Assembly (NCBI RefSeq): GCF_004028635.1
Contig: NZ_RQJW01000021.1
Span: 1 to 64,000 of the forward strand
Source of the DNA: Streptomyces cyaneus
GTDB lineage: Bacteria > Actinomycetota > Actinomycetes > Streptomycetales > Streptomycetaceae
DNA length: 64,000 bases
Direction of reading: 5' to 3'
Shown here: piece after piece, positions 49,802-58,293 of the stretch
How positions within the stretch are numbered: the stretch's first letter is position 1
Layout of the letters: each line of letters starts with the position of its first letter
Translations under genes and position numbers: made by a program
The notes under the pieces: model-generated
Told to the model about the DNA's origin: nothing
The model's input: only the letters and a program-made list of their open reading frames with translations
Databases searched by the model: none

Positions 49802-50239
49802 ATGCAGACCTTACGTATCAAGACAGCTTCATCCAGAGCCAAAGCTCAGGACACCGAGCGTGCGCGGCCAGGACCGGGGAGGGACCTGACGCCGCTGCTC
49901 GCGGGCGCCGCCACGGCGGCGGGGGGATTCGGCGCGGTGCTCGCGCTGGTCGACTCGGGCTCGCCGCTGCGCGGCCCGTTCACGCTGTTCTTCCTGCTCG
50001 CCGCACCGGCCGCGGCGATCGCCGCCGCACTGCGCGGGCTGGAACCCTTCGGCCGGACCGTCGCCGCGGTTGCGGGCGCCGTCGTCGTCAACATGCTGGT
50101 GGCCCAGGGCATGCTCGCCGTGCACCGGTGGTCGGTACGCGGCGGAATCGTGGCCGTGACCGCGATCAGCGCCGTCATTCTCCTGCTGGTTCTGCTGCGG
50201 CGGATGCGCGGCCGTACGACGCGAAGGCGGACTGACTGA
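49802..50239 (+). CDS. Small membrane protein with a TTA codon, first gene of the glycan cluster
   Basis: A 145-residue protein with a basic N terminus and about three to four transmembrane helices (LLAGAATAAGGFGAVLALV, FTLFFLLAAPAAAIAAAL, VAAVAGAVVVNMLVAQGML, VTAISAVILLLVLL). The function is unknown. Codon 4 is TTA (49811-49813), read by the bldA tRNA in Streptomyces; no start codon exists after it before the first helix, so the TTA is obligatory. The ribosome site is weak (GGGGGG 14 bp upstream). One base separates its stop from the CelD-type gene, so translation of both is linked. Confidence 0.8.
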   Translation: MQTLRIKTASSRAKAQDTERARPGPGRDLTPLLAGAATAAGGFGAVLALVDSGSPLRGPFTLFFLLAAPAAAIAAALRGLEPFGRTVAAVAGAVVVNMLVAQGMLAVHRWSVRGGIVAVTAISAVILLLVLLRRMRGRTTRRRTD

Positions 50240-50240
50240 C

Positions 50241-51338
50241 GTGGACATCAGCGTGTACCGCCCCGGCGAGCTCAGCTCCGCCGACCGGGCGGCATGGACA
50301 TCGATGCAGTCCAAGGCCCATCTGCAGGGTTCGCCCGAGCTGGGCAACCCCTTTCTGTCCCCCGAGTTCGCGCTCGCGGTCGGCCGCTGCCGGCGCGGGG
50401 TGCGGATCGCGGTCGTACGGGAGGGCGGCGAACCGGCCGCGTTCTTCCCGTTCCAGCGGACGGCGGCCGGTGTCGGCCGGGCCGTCGGCCTCGGCGTCTC
50501 GGACGCCCAGGGTGTGGTGCACCGGCCCGGGTTCACCTGGGATGCCAGGGAGCTGCTGAAGGCGTGCGGGCTCGCCGTATGGGAGTTCGACCACCTGGTG
50601 GAGGGCCAGGCGGCATTCGAGGCGGAGGCGTCCGGCACGTTCCCGTCCCCGGTCATGGACGTCGACCAGGGGTACGAGGCGTATCTGCGCCAACTCCGCG
50701 AGCAGTCACCGAAGTTCACCAGGACGACGCTCGCCAAGGAGCGCAAGCTGGGCCGGGACCACGAGGGTGTGCGCTATGTGCACGACGAGCGTGATCCGGC
50801 CGCGCTGCGCACGCTGATGGCCTGGAAGTCCGCGCAGTACCGCAGGACCGGGCGCAGCGACCGCTTCGCGCACGAGTGGATCACCCGGCTCGTGGACCAG
50901 CTGTTCCACACCCGCTCCGATCCGTTCGCGGGGATCCTGTCGGTGCTGTACGCGGCCGGCAAGCCGATCGCCGCGCACTTCGGGCTGCGCACCGAGCGGG
51001 TGCTGGCCTGCTGGTTCCCGGCCTACGACCCGGCGTTCTCGAAGTACTCGCCGGGCCTGGTCCTGCATCTGCGCATGGCCGAGGCGGCAGCCACCGACGG
51101 CATCGCCTATCTCGATCTCGGCCGGGGCCAGAAGGAATACAAGGACTCCCTGAAGACCCGCGAGTTGCAGGTGTCGGAGGGGTGGGTGACCCGGCGTCAC
51201 CCGGTCGCGTTCGGACACCGGGCACGCCGTGCCCCGGTCCGCGCGCTGCGCAACACGGTGCAGACCCGGCCGGAGCTGTTCGAACCGGCGGACCGGCTCC
51301 TCAAGCGCATGGGGAAGATCCGCTCGGTAGGCAGGTAA
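50241..51338 (+). CDS. CelD/BcsL-like GNAT family protein
   Basis: A 365-residue protein. The C-terminal half holds the GNAT fold type seen in FemAB/CelD-like proteins: KFTRTTLAKERKLGRDHEG, WKSAQYRRTGRSDRF, LYAAGKPIAAHFGLRTER and YLDLGRGQKEYKDSLKTR. CelD-like proteins are found beside cellulose and exopolysaccharide synthesis genes and probably acylate a glycan or its precursor. The start is GTG 50241. Position, one base after the TTA gene, suggests coupled expression. Confidence 0.88.
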   Translation: MDISVYRPGELSSADRAAWTSMQSKAHLQGSPELGNPFLSPEFALAVGRCRRGVRIAVVREGGEPAAFFPFQRTAAGVGRAVGLGVSDAQGVVHRPGFTWDARELLKACGLAVWEFDHLVEGQAAFEAEASGTFPSPVMDVDQGYEAYLRQLREQSPKFTRTTLAKERKLGRDHEGVRYVHDERDPAALRTLMAWKSAQYRRTGRSDRFAHEWITRLVDQLFHTRSDPFAGILSVLYAAGKPIAAHFGLRTERVLACWFPAYDPAFSKYSPGLVLHLRMAEAAATDGIAYLDLGRGQKEYKDSLKTRELQVSEGWVTRRHPVAFGHRARRAPVRALRNTVQTRPELFEPADRLLKRMGKIRSVGR

Positions 51339-51723
51339 CTCCGGTCAAACCAACAAAAACGTGAGGGCTCGTTCCAGCTCTTGCCATACAGGCTCAATCA
51401 TCAATACCGTCGTACATATCACGCGCATCGGACGGTCATAGGCGGCTCTAGGGGAGGGCTCAAGGACCGCGACGGTCCCGGCGCGGGGCGCGGTAGGGGG
51501 GTGCTCGGTGACGGTGTTCGCATGTGTGACCGAGTCGTGCCGCGCGACCGGCTGCCGTTTTGGCGGCGGTCGGCCAGATTTGCCAGCTCACTTCACGTAC
51601 ACGGAAAGCCAGTCGGCAGGGAGCCGGTCAGCCGTGCCGTGAGTGAGAACCCCCCTTTCGAACCGGACAAAATACCGGGCCGCCCAGGGGCGGGCGGTCC
51701 ACCGGACGAGAGGGACCAGACTC
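51339..51723. other. 385-bp intergenic region, CelD-type gene to GT2 gene
   Basis: No convincing reading frame is seen. TTGCCA (51382-51387), 18 bp and TACCGT (51406-51411) form a candidate promoter for the glycosyltransferase operon. The segment contains GC-rich GCGCGGGGCGCGG and a CAGTCGGCAGGGAGCCGGTCAG run but no convincing riboswitch or terminator. The long leader implied (about 300 nt) suggests regulated expression. Confidence 0.5.
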
Positions 51724-52545
51724 ATGAGTTCTGTTCTGCGCCCGGCGGTTGCGGACGAAGGTCTGTCAACAGTCGGCAAGTACCGCCCTGTCTCCTCGCA
51801 CATGGCCATCACCCCGCCGGTGAGCGTGGTGATTCCGGCCATGAACGAGGCCGAGAATCTCCCGTACGTCTTCAAGACCCTTCCGGACTGGATACACGAG
51901 GTCGTCCTGGTGGACGGCAACTCCACCGACAACACCGTCGAAGTGGCCCGTGAGCTGTGGCCGGAGGTCAAGGTCGTGCGGCAGCGCGGCAAGGGCAAGG
52001 GGGATGCCCTGATCACCGGGTTCGAGGCGGCCACCGGCGACATCATCGTGATGGTCGACGCGGACGGCTCGGCCGACGGCCAGGAGATCGTCAGTTACGT
52101 CTCCGCCCTGGTCTCGGGCGCGGACTTCGCCAAGGGGTCCCGCTTCGCCAACGGCGGCGGAACCGACGACATGACGCCGATCCGCAAGCTCGGCAACTGG
52201 GCGCTGTGCACGGCCGTCAACCGCAAGTTCGGCGCCCGCTACACCGATCTCTGCTATGGATACAACGCGTTCTGGCGGCACTGCCTGGACAAGATCGACC
52301 TCGACTGCACCGGCTTCGAGGTGGAGACCCTGATGAACATCCGGGTCGTCAAGGCGGGGCTGAAGGTGCAGGAGATACCCAGCCACGAGTACCTCCGCAT
52401 CCACGGCACGAGCAATCTGCGGGCCGTGCGGGACGGGCTGAGGGTGCTCAAGGTGATCCTGAAGGAGCGCTCCAACCGGCGTGCCCTGCGCCGCCGGGCG
52501 CCCCACTCCCCGATGCTCGACTCGGTGCGGGGAGAGGTGTCTTGA
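51724..52545 (+). CDS. GT2 family glycosyltransferase
   Basis: A 273-residue inverting glycosyltransferase, GT-A fold. SVVIPAMNEAENLPYVF (nucleotide site), VDGNSTDNTVEVA and VDADGSADG (Asp-X-Asp metal site) are clear. It has no transmembrane helix and resembles dolichyl-phosphate mannose synthases and bactoprenyl glucosyltransferases, so the acceptor may be a polyprenol phosphate. ATG 51724 has GAGAGGGA upstream. It overlaps the next gene by TTGA. Confidence 0.93.
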   Translation: MSSVLRPAVADEGLSTVGKYRPVSSHMAITPPVSVVIPAMNEAENLPYVFKTLPDWIHEVVLVDGNSTDNTVEVARELWPEVKVVRQRGKGKGDALITGFEAATGDIIVMVDADGSADGQEIVSYVSALVSGADFAKGSRFANGGGTDDMTPIRKLGNWALCTAVNRKFGARYTDLCYGYNAFWRHCLDKIDLDCTGFEVETLMNIRVVKAGLKVQEIPSHEYLRIHGTSNLRAVRDGLRVLKVILKERSNRRALRRRAPHSPMLDSVRGEVS

Positions 52546-53600
52546 GCGGTCCCTACATCTCCGTCGTGATCTGCGCGTACACCGAGGACCGCTGGGAGGA
52601 CATCCTCGCGGCGGTCTCCTCGGTGCGCGCGCAGTCGTACCCGGCCCTGGAGACGCTGCTGGTCGTCGACCACAACGAGGCGCTCCTGGACCGGCTGACC
52701 AAGGAATACAAAGAGGCGACCGATGTGCGGGTGCTCGCCAACGCGGGCCCCCGCGGGCTGTCCGCGGGCCGCAACACCGGCATCGCGGCCTCGTACGGCG
52801 AGGTGATCGCCTTCCTCGACGACGACGCCGTGGCCGAGCGCGACTGGCTCCGGCACTTTGCCGCGGGGTACGCCGATCCGCACGTCATGGCCGTCGGCGG
52901 GCGCACGGAGCCGATCTGGGCGTCGGGGCGCCGGCCGGACTGGTTCCCGGAGGAGTTCGACTGGGTGGTCGGCTGCACCTACCGGGGCCTGCCGCGCGGT
53001 CGGGTCCGAGTGCGCAACGTCCTGGGCGGCAACGCCTCCTTCCGGCGTACGGCGTTCGACTTCGCGGGCGGTTTCGCCTCCGGCATCGGGCGCGACGGCG
53101 ACCGGCTGCCGCTGGGCTGCGAGGAGACGGAGCTGTGCATCCGGCTGACGCGGGCCCGGCCCGACGCGGTGCTGCTCATCGACGACCGTGCGGTGATCCA
53201 CCACCGGGTGCCCGGAGCGCGCGAGCACTTCCGGTACTTCCGTACGCGTACGTACGCCGAGGGCCTGTCGAAGGCGCTGGTGGCCCGAAGTGTGGGCGCC
53301 GACAAGGGGCTTGAGTCCGAACGCCGGTACACCACCCGGGTGCTGCCGGCCGGGGTGGCGCGTGGGCTGCGCGACGCCGTGCTGGCCCGGCCGGGCGGTG
53401 CGGGGCGGGCGGGCGCGATCGTCGCCGGGGTACTCACGGCGGCCGGTGGGTACGTCGTGGGGAGTGTCCGGGCCCGCCGGGGCGGCGTTACGTACTCGGT
53501 GGCGGGGATGGAGGAGAAGGCCGACACCGAAGGGAAAGCCGGGAGCGAAGGGAAAGCCGGCACGGAGGGGGAAGCCGGCATCAAGGGGGGCATCAGATGA
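52542..53600 (+). CDS. GT2 family glycosyltransferase, TTG start
   Basis: A 352-residue GT2 enzyme. SVVICAYTEDRWEDI, GPRGLSAGRNTGIAAS and AFLDDDAVAERDW (metal-binding Asp cluster) are the GT-A signatures, and LGGNASFRRTAFD and GCEETELCIRL form the acceptor side. TTG 52542 is the only in-frame start that fits: GGGGAGAGG lies five bases before it and it overlaps the preceding stop in TTGA. One hydrophobic segment near 290-312 could anchor it. The C terminus has GKAGSEGKAG-like charged repeats. Confidence 0.92.
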   Translation: MSGPYISVVICAYTEDRWEDILAAVSSVRAQSYPALETLLVVDHNEALLDRLTKEYKEATDVRVLANAGPRGLSAGRNTGIAASYGEVIAFLDDDAVAERDWLRHFAAGYADPHVMAVGGRTEPIWASGRRPDWFPEEFDWVVGCTYRGLPRGRVRVRNVLGGNASFRRTAFDFAGGFASGIGRDGDRLPLGCEETELCIRLTRARPDAVLLIDDRAVIHHRVPGAREHFRYFRTRTYAEGLSKALVARSVGADKGLESERRYTTRVLPAGVARGLRDAVLARPGGAGRAGAIVAGVLTAAGGYVVGSVRARRGGVTYSVAGMEEKADTEGKAGSEGKAGTEGEAGIKGGIR

Positions 53601-54397
53601 GCGACGCGCGCGTGCCGATTCTCATGTACCACGCCGTCTCCACCTCGCCGAACGACGCCACCCGCGAACTGTCGGTGGCGCCGGAGGCGTTCGCGGAGCA
53701 GATGGCGCTGATCGGCGATCTGGGCCTGACTCCGGTACGCACGGCCGATCTCGCGGCGCGCTGGCGCTCCGGCAAACCCTTGCCCCAACGGCCGGTGCTG
53801 ATCACCTTCGACGACGGCTACGAGGGCGTGCACCGACACGCCCTGCCCGTGCTCGCCAAGCAGGGCTTCCCGGCCACGCTGTTCGTCTCCACGGGCTGGC
53901 TGAAGGGCCCGCACGACACCGGCGGCGGCCTGGACACCATGCTCGACTGGGACCAGGTCCGCGAACTCGCCGAGGCGGACGTCGAGATCGGCGGCCACAG
54001 CCACACGCACCCCCAGCTCGACCAGCTCCCGGACGGCAGGCTGCGCTCCGAGCTGATCCTCTGCAAGGAGATCATCTCGGACGAACTCGGCACCGTCCCG
54101 GCCTCGTTCGCCTACCCGTACGGCTACTCCAGCCGCCGGGTGCGCGAGGCGGTGCACGAGACGGGGTACGCCCAGGCGCTCGCCGTCAACAACGGCCTCG
54201 CACGGCGGCGGCAGGGGCCGTACGCCCTCACCCGCCTGACCGTGCGCCGAGGCACCGGAATCGAGGAGTTCCGGCGGATGGTCGAGGGCCGTGCGATCAC
54301 CCGCACTTTCGCCAGGGACCGCGCCCTGACCAAGGGGTACGCCGTGGTCCGCAGAGCCCGACAGGTCCGCCGGAAGGCCAGCCGTTCCCGTGTCTGA
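53597..54397 (+). CDS. Polysaccharide deacetylase (NodB-homology, CE4)
   Basis: A 266-residue protein. The catalytic Asp-Asp is in LITFDDGYEG (72-73), the metal-binding His pair is in GGHSHTHPQL and the groove motif is AYPYGY. It has no signal peptide, so it would act on a cytoplasmic or membrane-associated substrate. It starts in an ATGA overlap with the GT2 gene and overlaps the fusion gene by 8 bp. It probably deacetylates an N-acetylated residue of the glycan. Confidence 0.93.
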   Translation: MSDARVPILMYHAVSTSPNDATRELSVAPEAFAEQMALIGDLGLTPVRTADLAARWRSGKPLPQRPVLITFDDGYEGVHRHALPVLAKQGFPATLFVSTGWLKGPHDTGGGLDTMLDWDQVRELAEADVEIGGHSHTHPQLDQLPDGRLRSELILCKEIISDELGTVPASFAYPYGYSSRRVREAVHETGYAQALAVNNGLARRRQGPYALTRLTVRRGTGIEEFRRMVEGRAITRTFARDRALTKGYAVVRRARQVRRKASRSRV

Positions 54398-57300
54398 CAC
54401 GACGACCACGACCGAGCCCGCGTCGACGGACGCGGCGGCGCCCGAGCAGTCGGGGCGCCGGCTTCGCCTGCCCGGCATGGGCGGGCCCTCCGGGGGCAGT
54501 CAGCTGTTCCGCAACGCCTACGCCCTGATGATCAACACGGGCATCTCCGCCGTGCTGGGGCTCGGTTTCTGGCTGGCCGCCGCCCGCTACTACTCCGAGT
54601 CCGCGGTCGGCCAGGGCTCCGCCGCGATCGCCGCGATGAAGTTCCTCGCGGGACTGACGGCGGTGACGCTGACGGGGGCGCTGGCCCGCTTCATCCCGGT
54701 GGCGGGACGCAGGAGCCTCCGCCTGATCTTCCAGACGTACGCGGGCAGTTGCGTGGTCGTCGCTCTCGCTGCGGGCGCCTTCCTGCTGACGCTGGATTTG
54801 TGGGGGCCGTCGTACCGCTTCCTGAACGGGGCGGCGGGCGGGCTCTTCTTCGTCGTGGCCGTCATCGCCTGGAACCTGCTCACCCTCCAGGACGGTGTGC
54901 TGACCGGGCTGCGCAGTGCGGTGTGGGTGCCGGTCGGCAACACCGTGTTCTCCGCGGTGAAGCTGGGTCTGCTGGTGGCCTTCGCGGTGGCGATCCCCAC
55001 CGCCGGTGTCTTCGTGTCGTGGGTCGCGGCGATCGCGGTGTCGGTGCTGCCGCTGGGCTGGCTGGTGTTCCGGCGCCTGGTGCCACGCCATATGGAGGCG
55101 ACCGAAGAGCGCACCACTCCCCCGTCGCTGAGGGAGATCGGGAAGTTCCTGGCGGGCGACTACACGGGCTCGCTGTTCTCCCTCGCCGTGGTCTATCTGA
55201 TCCCCGTGATCGTGGCGGCGCAGGTCTCCTCGGAGGACAACGCGTACTTCTACATCACGGCCACCATCGGCGGCACGGTCAATCTGCTCGCCATCAACAT
55301 GGGCGCCTCCCTCACGGTCGAGGGCTCGCACGACCCGGGACGGCTGGCGGCCAACACCCGTGCCGCGCTGCGGCGCATGGCGCGGATCATGCTGCCGGTC
55401 GCCGCGATCCTGTTCTTCGGGGCGCCCTGGATCCTGGGCGTCTTCGGCCAGGGCTACGCGGACGCGGCCACCCCGCTGCTGCGCTGGTTCGCCGTCGGCG
55501 CGCTGCTGCGGGTCGTGATGGAGACGTACTTCGCGGTCCTGCGGGCCCAGAGCCGCACCGCCGGACTGGCCTGGCTGCAGGGCCTGCTCTGCGCCCTGGT
55601 ACTCGGCCTGACGCTGCTGCTGCTTCCCCGCATGGGTCTGACCGGCGCCGGTGTCGCCGAGATCTTCTCCCTCGCGGTGATCGTCGCGATCGCCGCGCCC
55701 AAGCTGTACCGGACCGCGCGGGCGTCGTCGGCCGAGGTGCCCGAGGACGCGGCCCCGGACGGTGACCTCGCCGACCTGGGGGCGCGTGAGGTGCCCGAGG
55801 GGGCGCGGGGGCGCATGCCCGGCTGGGCGCTCGACACCGACACGCTCGCCCTCGGCGTCCACGTCGACTTCGACCACCTGGAACGCCGGCCGGACGTCCG
55901 CCCGGGCCCGGGAACGCCGCCCACGGGCACGCCGCCGGTACGCCCGGAACACCGGCCGACCTGGGCGCGCAAGCCGGAAGTCGGGCTGCCGGTCCAGGAT
56001 CGCGAGCCGGGCTCGGAGGCCTCGCTGGGGCCCGCCGAGGTGGACGCGCCGTTCGAGGCCGACTTCGACGTGGGCAAGGGCGAAGAGTCCCTACCGGAGG
56101 AGCGCGAGGAGGCTGCCGTACGGGAGGAGGCCGTCGTACGGCAGGAGTCCGCCGTACGGGAAGAGCCGCCCATGCCGTCCGAAGAGGCCGTACGACAGCC
56201 CGAGGCGCCCTCGTCGAGCCGGCGTGAGCGGCTGCTGCCGACGCGTCTCGGGGTCGTCCTCGGCTGTCTGCTGGTCGCCGCGCTGCTGCTGTACTGGGTG
56301 CCGGCGCTGCGGCTCGGCGAGGCCGATCTGGACGCGATGGGCGGGCTCGGGCTGATCTCCGTGCTGCCGCTGCCGACGCTGGTCGGCGCCGCGCTGCTGG
56401 CGGTGGTGTTCGCCTCGCTGCTGTGGCTGGGCCGCGAGCACAAGGCGCTGCTGCTGGTCACCCTGCTCGCGACGGTCGTGTCGCTGCACTCCCTGCCCGC
56501 CCTGATCGAGACCGAGCCGCGGTTCGCGACGGCCTGGCAGCACCTCGGCTTCCTCGACTACATCGACCGCACCGGGTCCGCCGTGCCCGACCTGGACGCG
56601 CGCTGGAGCTGGCCGGGCTTCTTCGCGGTGGCCGCGTTCGCCGCGAAGGCGTGCGGGGTCAGCGACCTCACCGCGGTCATCCGCTGGTGGCCGCTGGCCA
56701 TGCAACTGCTGTACCTGGTCCCGATGTTCCTTCTCGTGCGCTCGATGCGGGCGAGCTGGCGGGCCAAGTGGACCGGCATCTGGATCTTCGTGCTCAGCGG
56801 CTGGGTGGGCCAGGACTACTTCTCGCCGCAGGGCTTCACCTATCTGCTGTACCTGGTGTTCGCGGCGATCCTGCTGGTCTGGTTCCGCGCGCCGCATGTG
56901 ATCTGGACGAAGCGGCGCCCCGGCGAGATCGAGGTCGAGCCGACGAACCGGCGGCAGCAGGCCGTCCTGCTCATGGTCGTCACCGGCCTGTTCGCGGCGA
57001 GCGTCCCGGCCCACCAGCTCACGCCGTTCGTGATGCTGGGCGTGCTGACGGCGCTCGTCCTGATCGGCAAGTCCGAACTGCGCGGCCTGCCCATCCTGTT
57101 CGGCGTCATGGTGACCGTCTGGATCGGCTTCATGGCCGAGCCGTACTGGTCGGGCCACTTCGACGAACTCTTCGGCGGCGTCGGCGGCGTCGGCAGCAAT
57201 GTGTCGTCGTCCGTCTCCGGCCGTATCGAGGGCGGCAGCTCCACCCACAAGCTCGTGCTGTACACGCGCGTGCTGCTGGCCGGCGGTGTGATGGCCTTCG

Positions 57301-58247
57301 CCTGCTGGGGCTGGTGGCGACGGCGCTTCCACCACTACCGGGAGCGCTCGCTGCTCGTCCTCACCTTCGTGCCGTTCCTCGGCTTCGGCATGCAGTCGTA
57401 CGGCGGCGAGATGGCGCTGCGCGTCTTCATGTTCGCCCTGCCCGGCGCGGCCCTGCTGGCCGGACTCGCCCTGTTCCCACGCACCGGCGTCACCGCGAAG
57501 GAGCGCGACAAGGACCGGGTGAGCCTCGCGCCGCTGGCCGCGCTCATGGCGGGCCTGGTCCTCATGGGCGGCTTCCTGGTGGCCCGTTGGGGCAACGAGC
57601 CGTTCGAGCGGGTGCGGCCCGGCGAGGTCGCCGCCATGGAGTACGTGTACGCCCATGACGACCCGACGCTGCGGCTGCTGTGGCTGAGCAGCGACCCGGT
57701 CAACGATGTGACGCCGGCGATGCCGTGGGGCTCGCGGGACATGGAGAAGGTCTCGTACGTGCCGACGCAGGCGCCGGTCGACCCGGTGCTGGTGTCGGGG
57801 CTGGTGAAGGCCCTGAAGGACGCGGGCCCGAACTCGTATCTGATGATCAACCGGGGTCAGGTCACCTATCTCCGGCTGGACGTGGGCTATTCGGCGACCT
57901 GGGAGACACGGCTGATCCAGAACCTGGACAAGCGGCAGGAGCTGAAGAAGGTCTTCGTCAACGCCGACGTGACGATGTACGCGCTGAGGAAGCAGCCGGC
58001 GGGTGAGGTCCCGAAGGCCGATCCCGGTCCGATCGGGCCGCAGGTGACCTGGACGCCCTGGTCGGTGGTCGGCGGGCTCGCGGCGGTCGCGCTGATCGTG
58101 CTGCTGATGGCCCGCGAGGTCGTCCGGGTGGCGATGGCGCCCAGCGTGCGGCAACTGCGGTGGCTGCAGAGCAGCTTCTGGTTCTCGCTGCCGCTGCTGG
58201 CGGTGCTGCTGGCTTCGTTGGTGCAGCGGTTCCTGACGATCAAATAG
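54390..58247 (+). CDS. 1285-aa flippase / large polytopic membrane fusion
   Basis: Residues about 30-440 form a Wzx/MATE-like polysaccharide flippase with 12 to 14 helices (NAYALMINTGISAVLGLGFW..., GQGSAAIAAMKF, GVFGQGYADAA). Residues about 440-612 are an acidic, Pro/Glu-rich cytoplasmic linker with REEAVVRQ-like repeats. Residues about 613-1285 form a second membrane module with some 12 helices and an extracytoplasmic segment (SGHFDELFGGVGG...), whose tail includes SYLMINRGQVTYL. That module is not a family I can name; it resembles GT-C or O-antigen-polymerase-like proteins. Reading is uninterrupted. Start GTG 54390. Confidence 0.88.
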   Translation: MSDTTTTTEPASTDAAAPEQSGRRLRLPGMGGPSGGSQLFRNAYALMINTGISAVLGLGFWLAAARYYSESAVGQGSAAIAAMKFLAGLTAVTLTGALARFIPVAGRRSLRLIFQTYAGSCVVVALAAGAFLLTLDLWGPSYRFLNGAAGGLFFVVAVIAWNLLTLQDGVLTGLRSAVWVPVGNTVFSAVKLGLLVAFAVAIPTAGVFVSWVAAIAVSVLPLGWLVFRRLVPRHMEATEERTTPPSLREIGKFLAGDYTGSLFSLAVVYLIPVIVAAQVSSEDNAYFYITATIGGTVNLLAINMGASLTVEGSHDPGRLAANTRAALRRMARIMLPVAAILFFGAPWILGVFGQGYADAATPLLRWFAVGALLRVVMETYFAVLRAQSRTAGLAWLQGLLCALVLGLTLLLLPRMGLTGAGVAEIFSLAVIVAIAAPKLYRTARASSAEVPEDAAPDGDLADLGAREVPEGARGRMPGWALDTDTLALGVHVDFDHLERRPDVRPGPGTPPTGTPPVRPEHRPTWARKPEVGLPVQDREPGSEASLGPAEVDAPFEADFDVGKGEESLPEEREEAAVREEAVVRQESAVREEPPMPSEEAVRQPEAPSSSRRERLLPTRLGVVLGCLLVAALLLYWVPALRLGEADLDAMGGLGLISVLPLPTLVGAALLAVVFASLLWLGREHKALLLVTLLATVVSLHSLPALIETEPRFATAWQHLGFLDYIDRTGSAVPDLDARWSWPGFFAVAAFAAKACGVSDLTAVIRWWPLAMQLLYLVPMFLLVRSMRASWRAKWTGIWIFVLSGWVGQDYFSPQGFTYLLYLVFAAILLVWFRAPHVIWTKRRPGEIEVEPTNRRQQAVLLMVVTGLFAASVPAHQLTPFVMLGVLTALVLIGKSELRGLPILFGVMVTVWIGFMAEPYWSGHFDELFGGVGGVGSNVSSSVSGRIEGGSSTHKLVLYTRVLLAGGVMAFACWGWWRRRFHHYRERSLLVLTFVPFLGFGMQSYGGEMALRVFMFALPGAALLAGLALFPRTGVTAKERDKDRVSLAPLAALMAGLVLMGGFLVARWGNEPFERVRPGEVAAMEYVYAHDDPTLRLLWLSSDPVNDVTPAMPWGSRDMEKVSYVPTQAPVDPVLVSGLVKALKDAGPNSYLMINRGQVTYLRLDVGYSATWETRLIQNLDKRQELKKVFVNADVTMYALRKQPAGEVPKADPGPIGPQVTWTPWSVVGGLAAVALIVLLMAREVVRVAMAPSVRQLRWLQSSFWFSLPLLAVLLASLVQRFLTIK

Positions 58248-58260
58248 CCGATCGCGCAGG

Positions 58261-58293
58261 GGTGAAGTGGCTCAGCGCCTGAGCCACTTCACC
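58261..58293. terminator. Bidirectional hairpin between the fusion gene and the glycosidase gene
   Basis: GGTGAAGTGGCTCAG (58261-58275) and CTGAGCCACTTCACC (58279-58293) are perfect 15-base arms with a 3-nt loop. The hairpin overlaps the last seven codons and stop of the minus-strand glycosidase gene and starts 13 bp after the fusion gene stop. Confidence 0.85.

Noticed and set aside
51339..51723. Possible riboswitch (c-di-AMP type) in the long leader of the glycosyltransferase operon
   Set aside because: I could not find the conserved core pattern or pairing helices; only a candidate promoter is visible. A covariance model search would decide.
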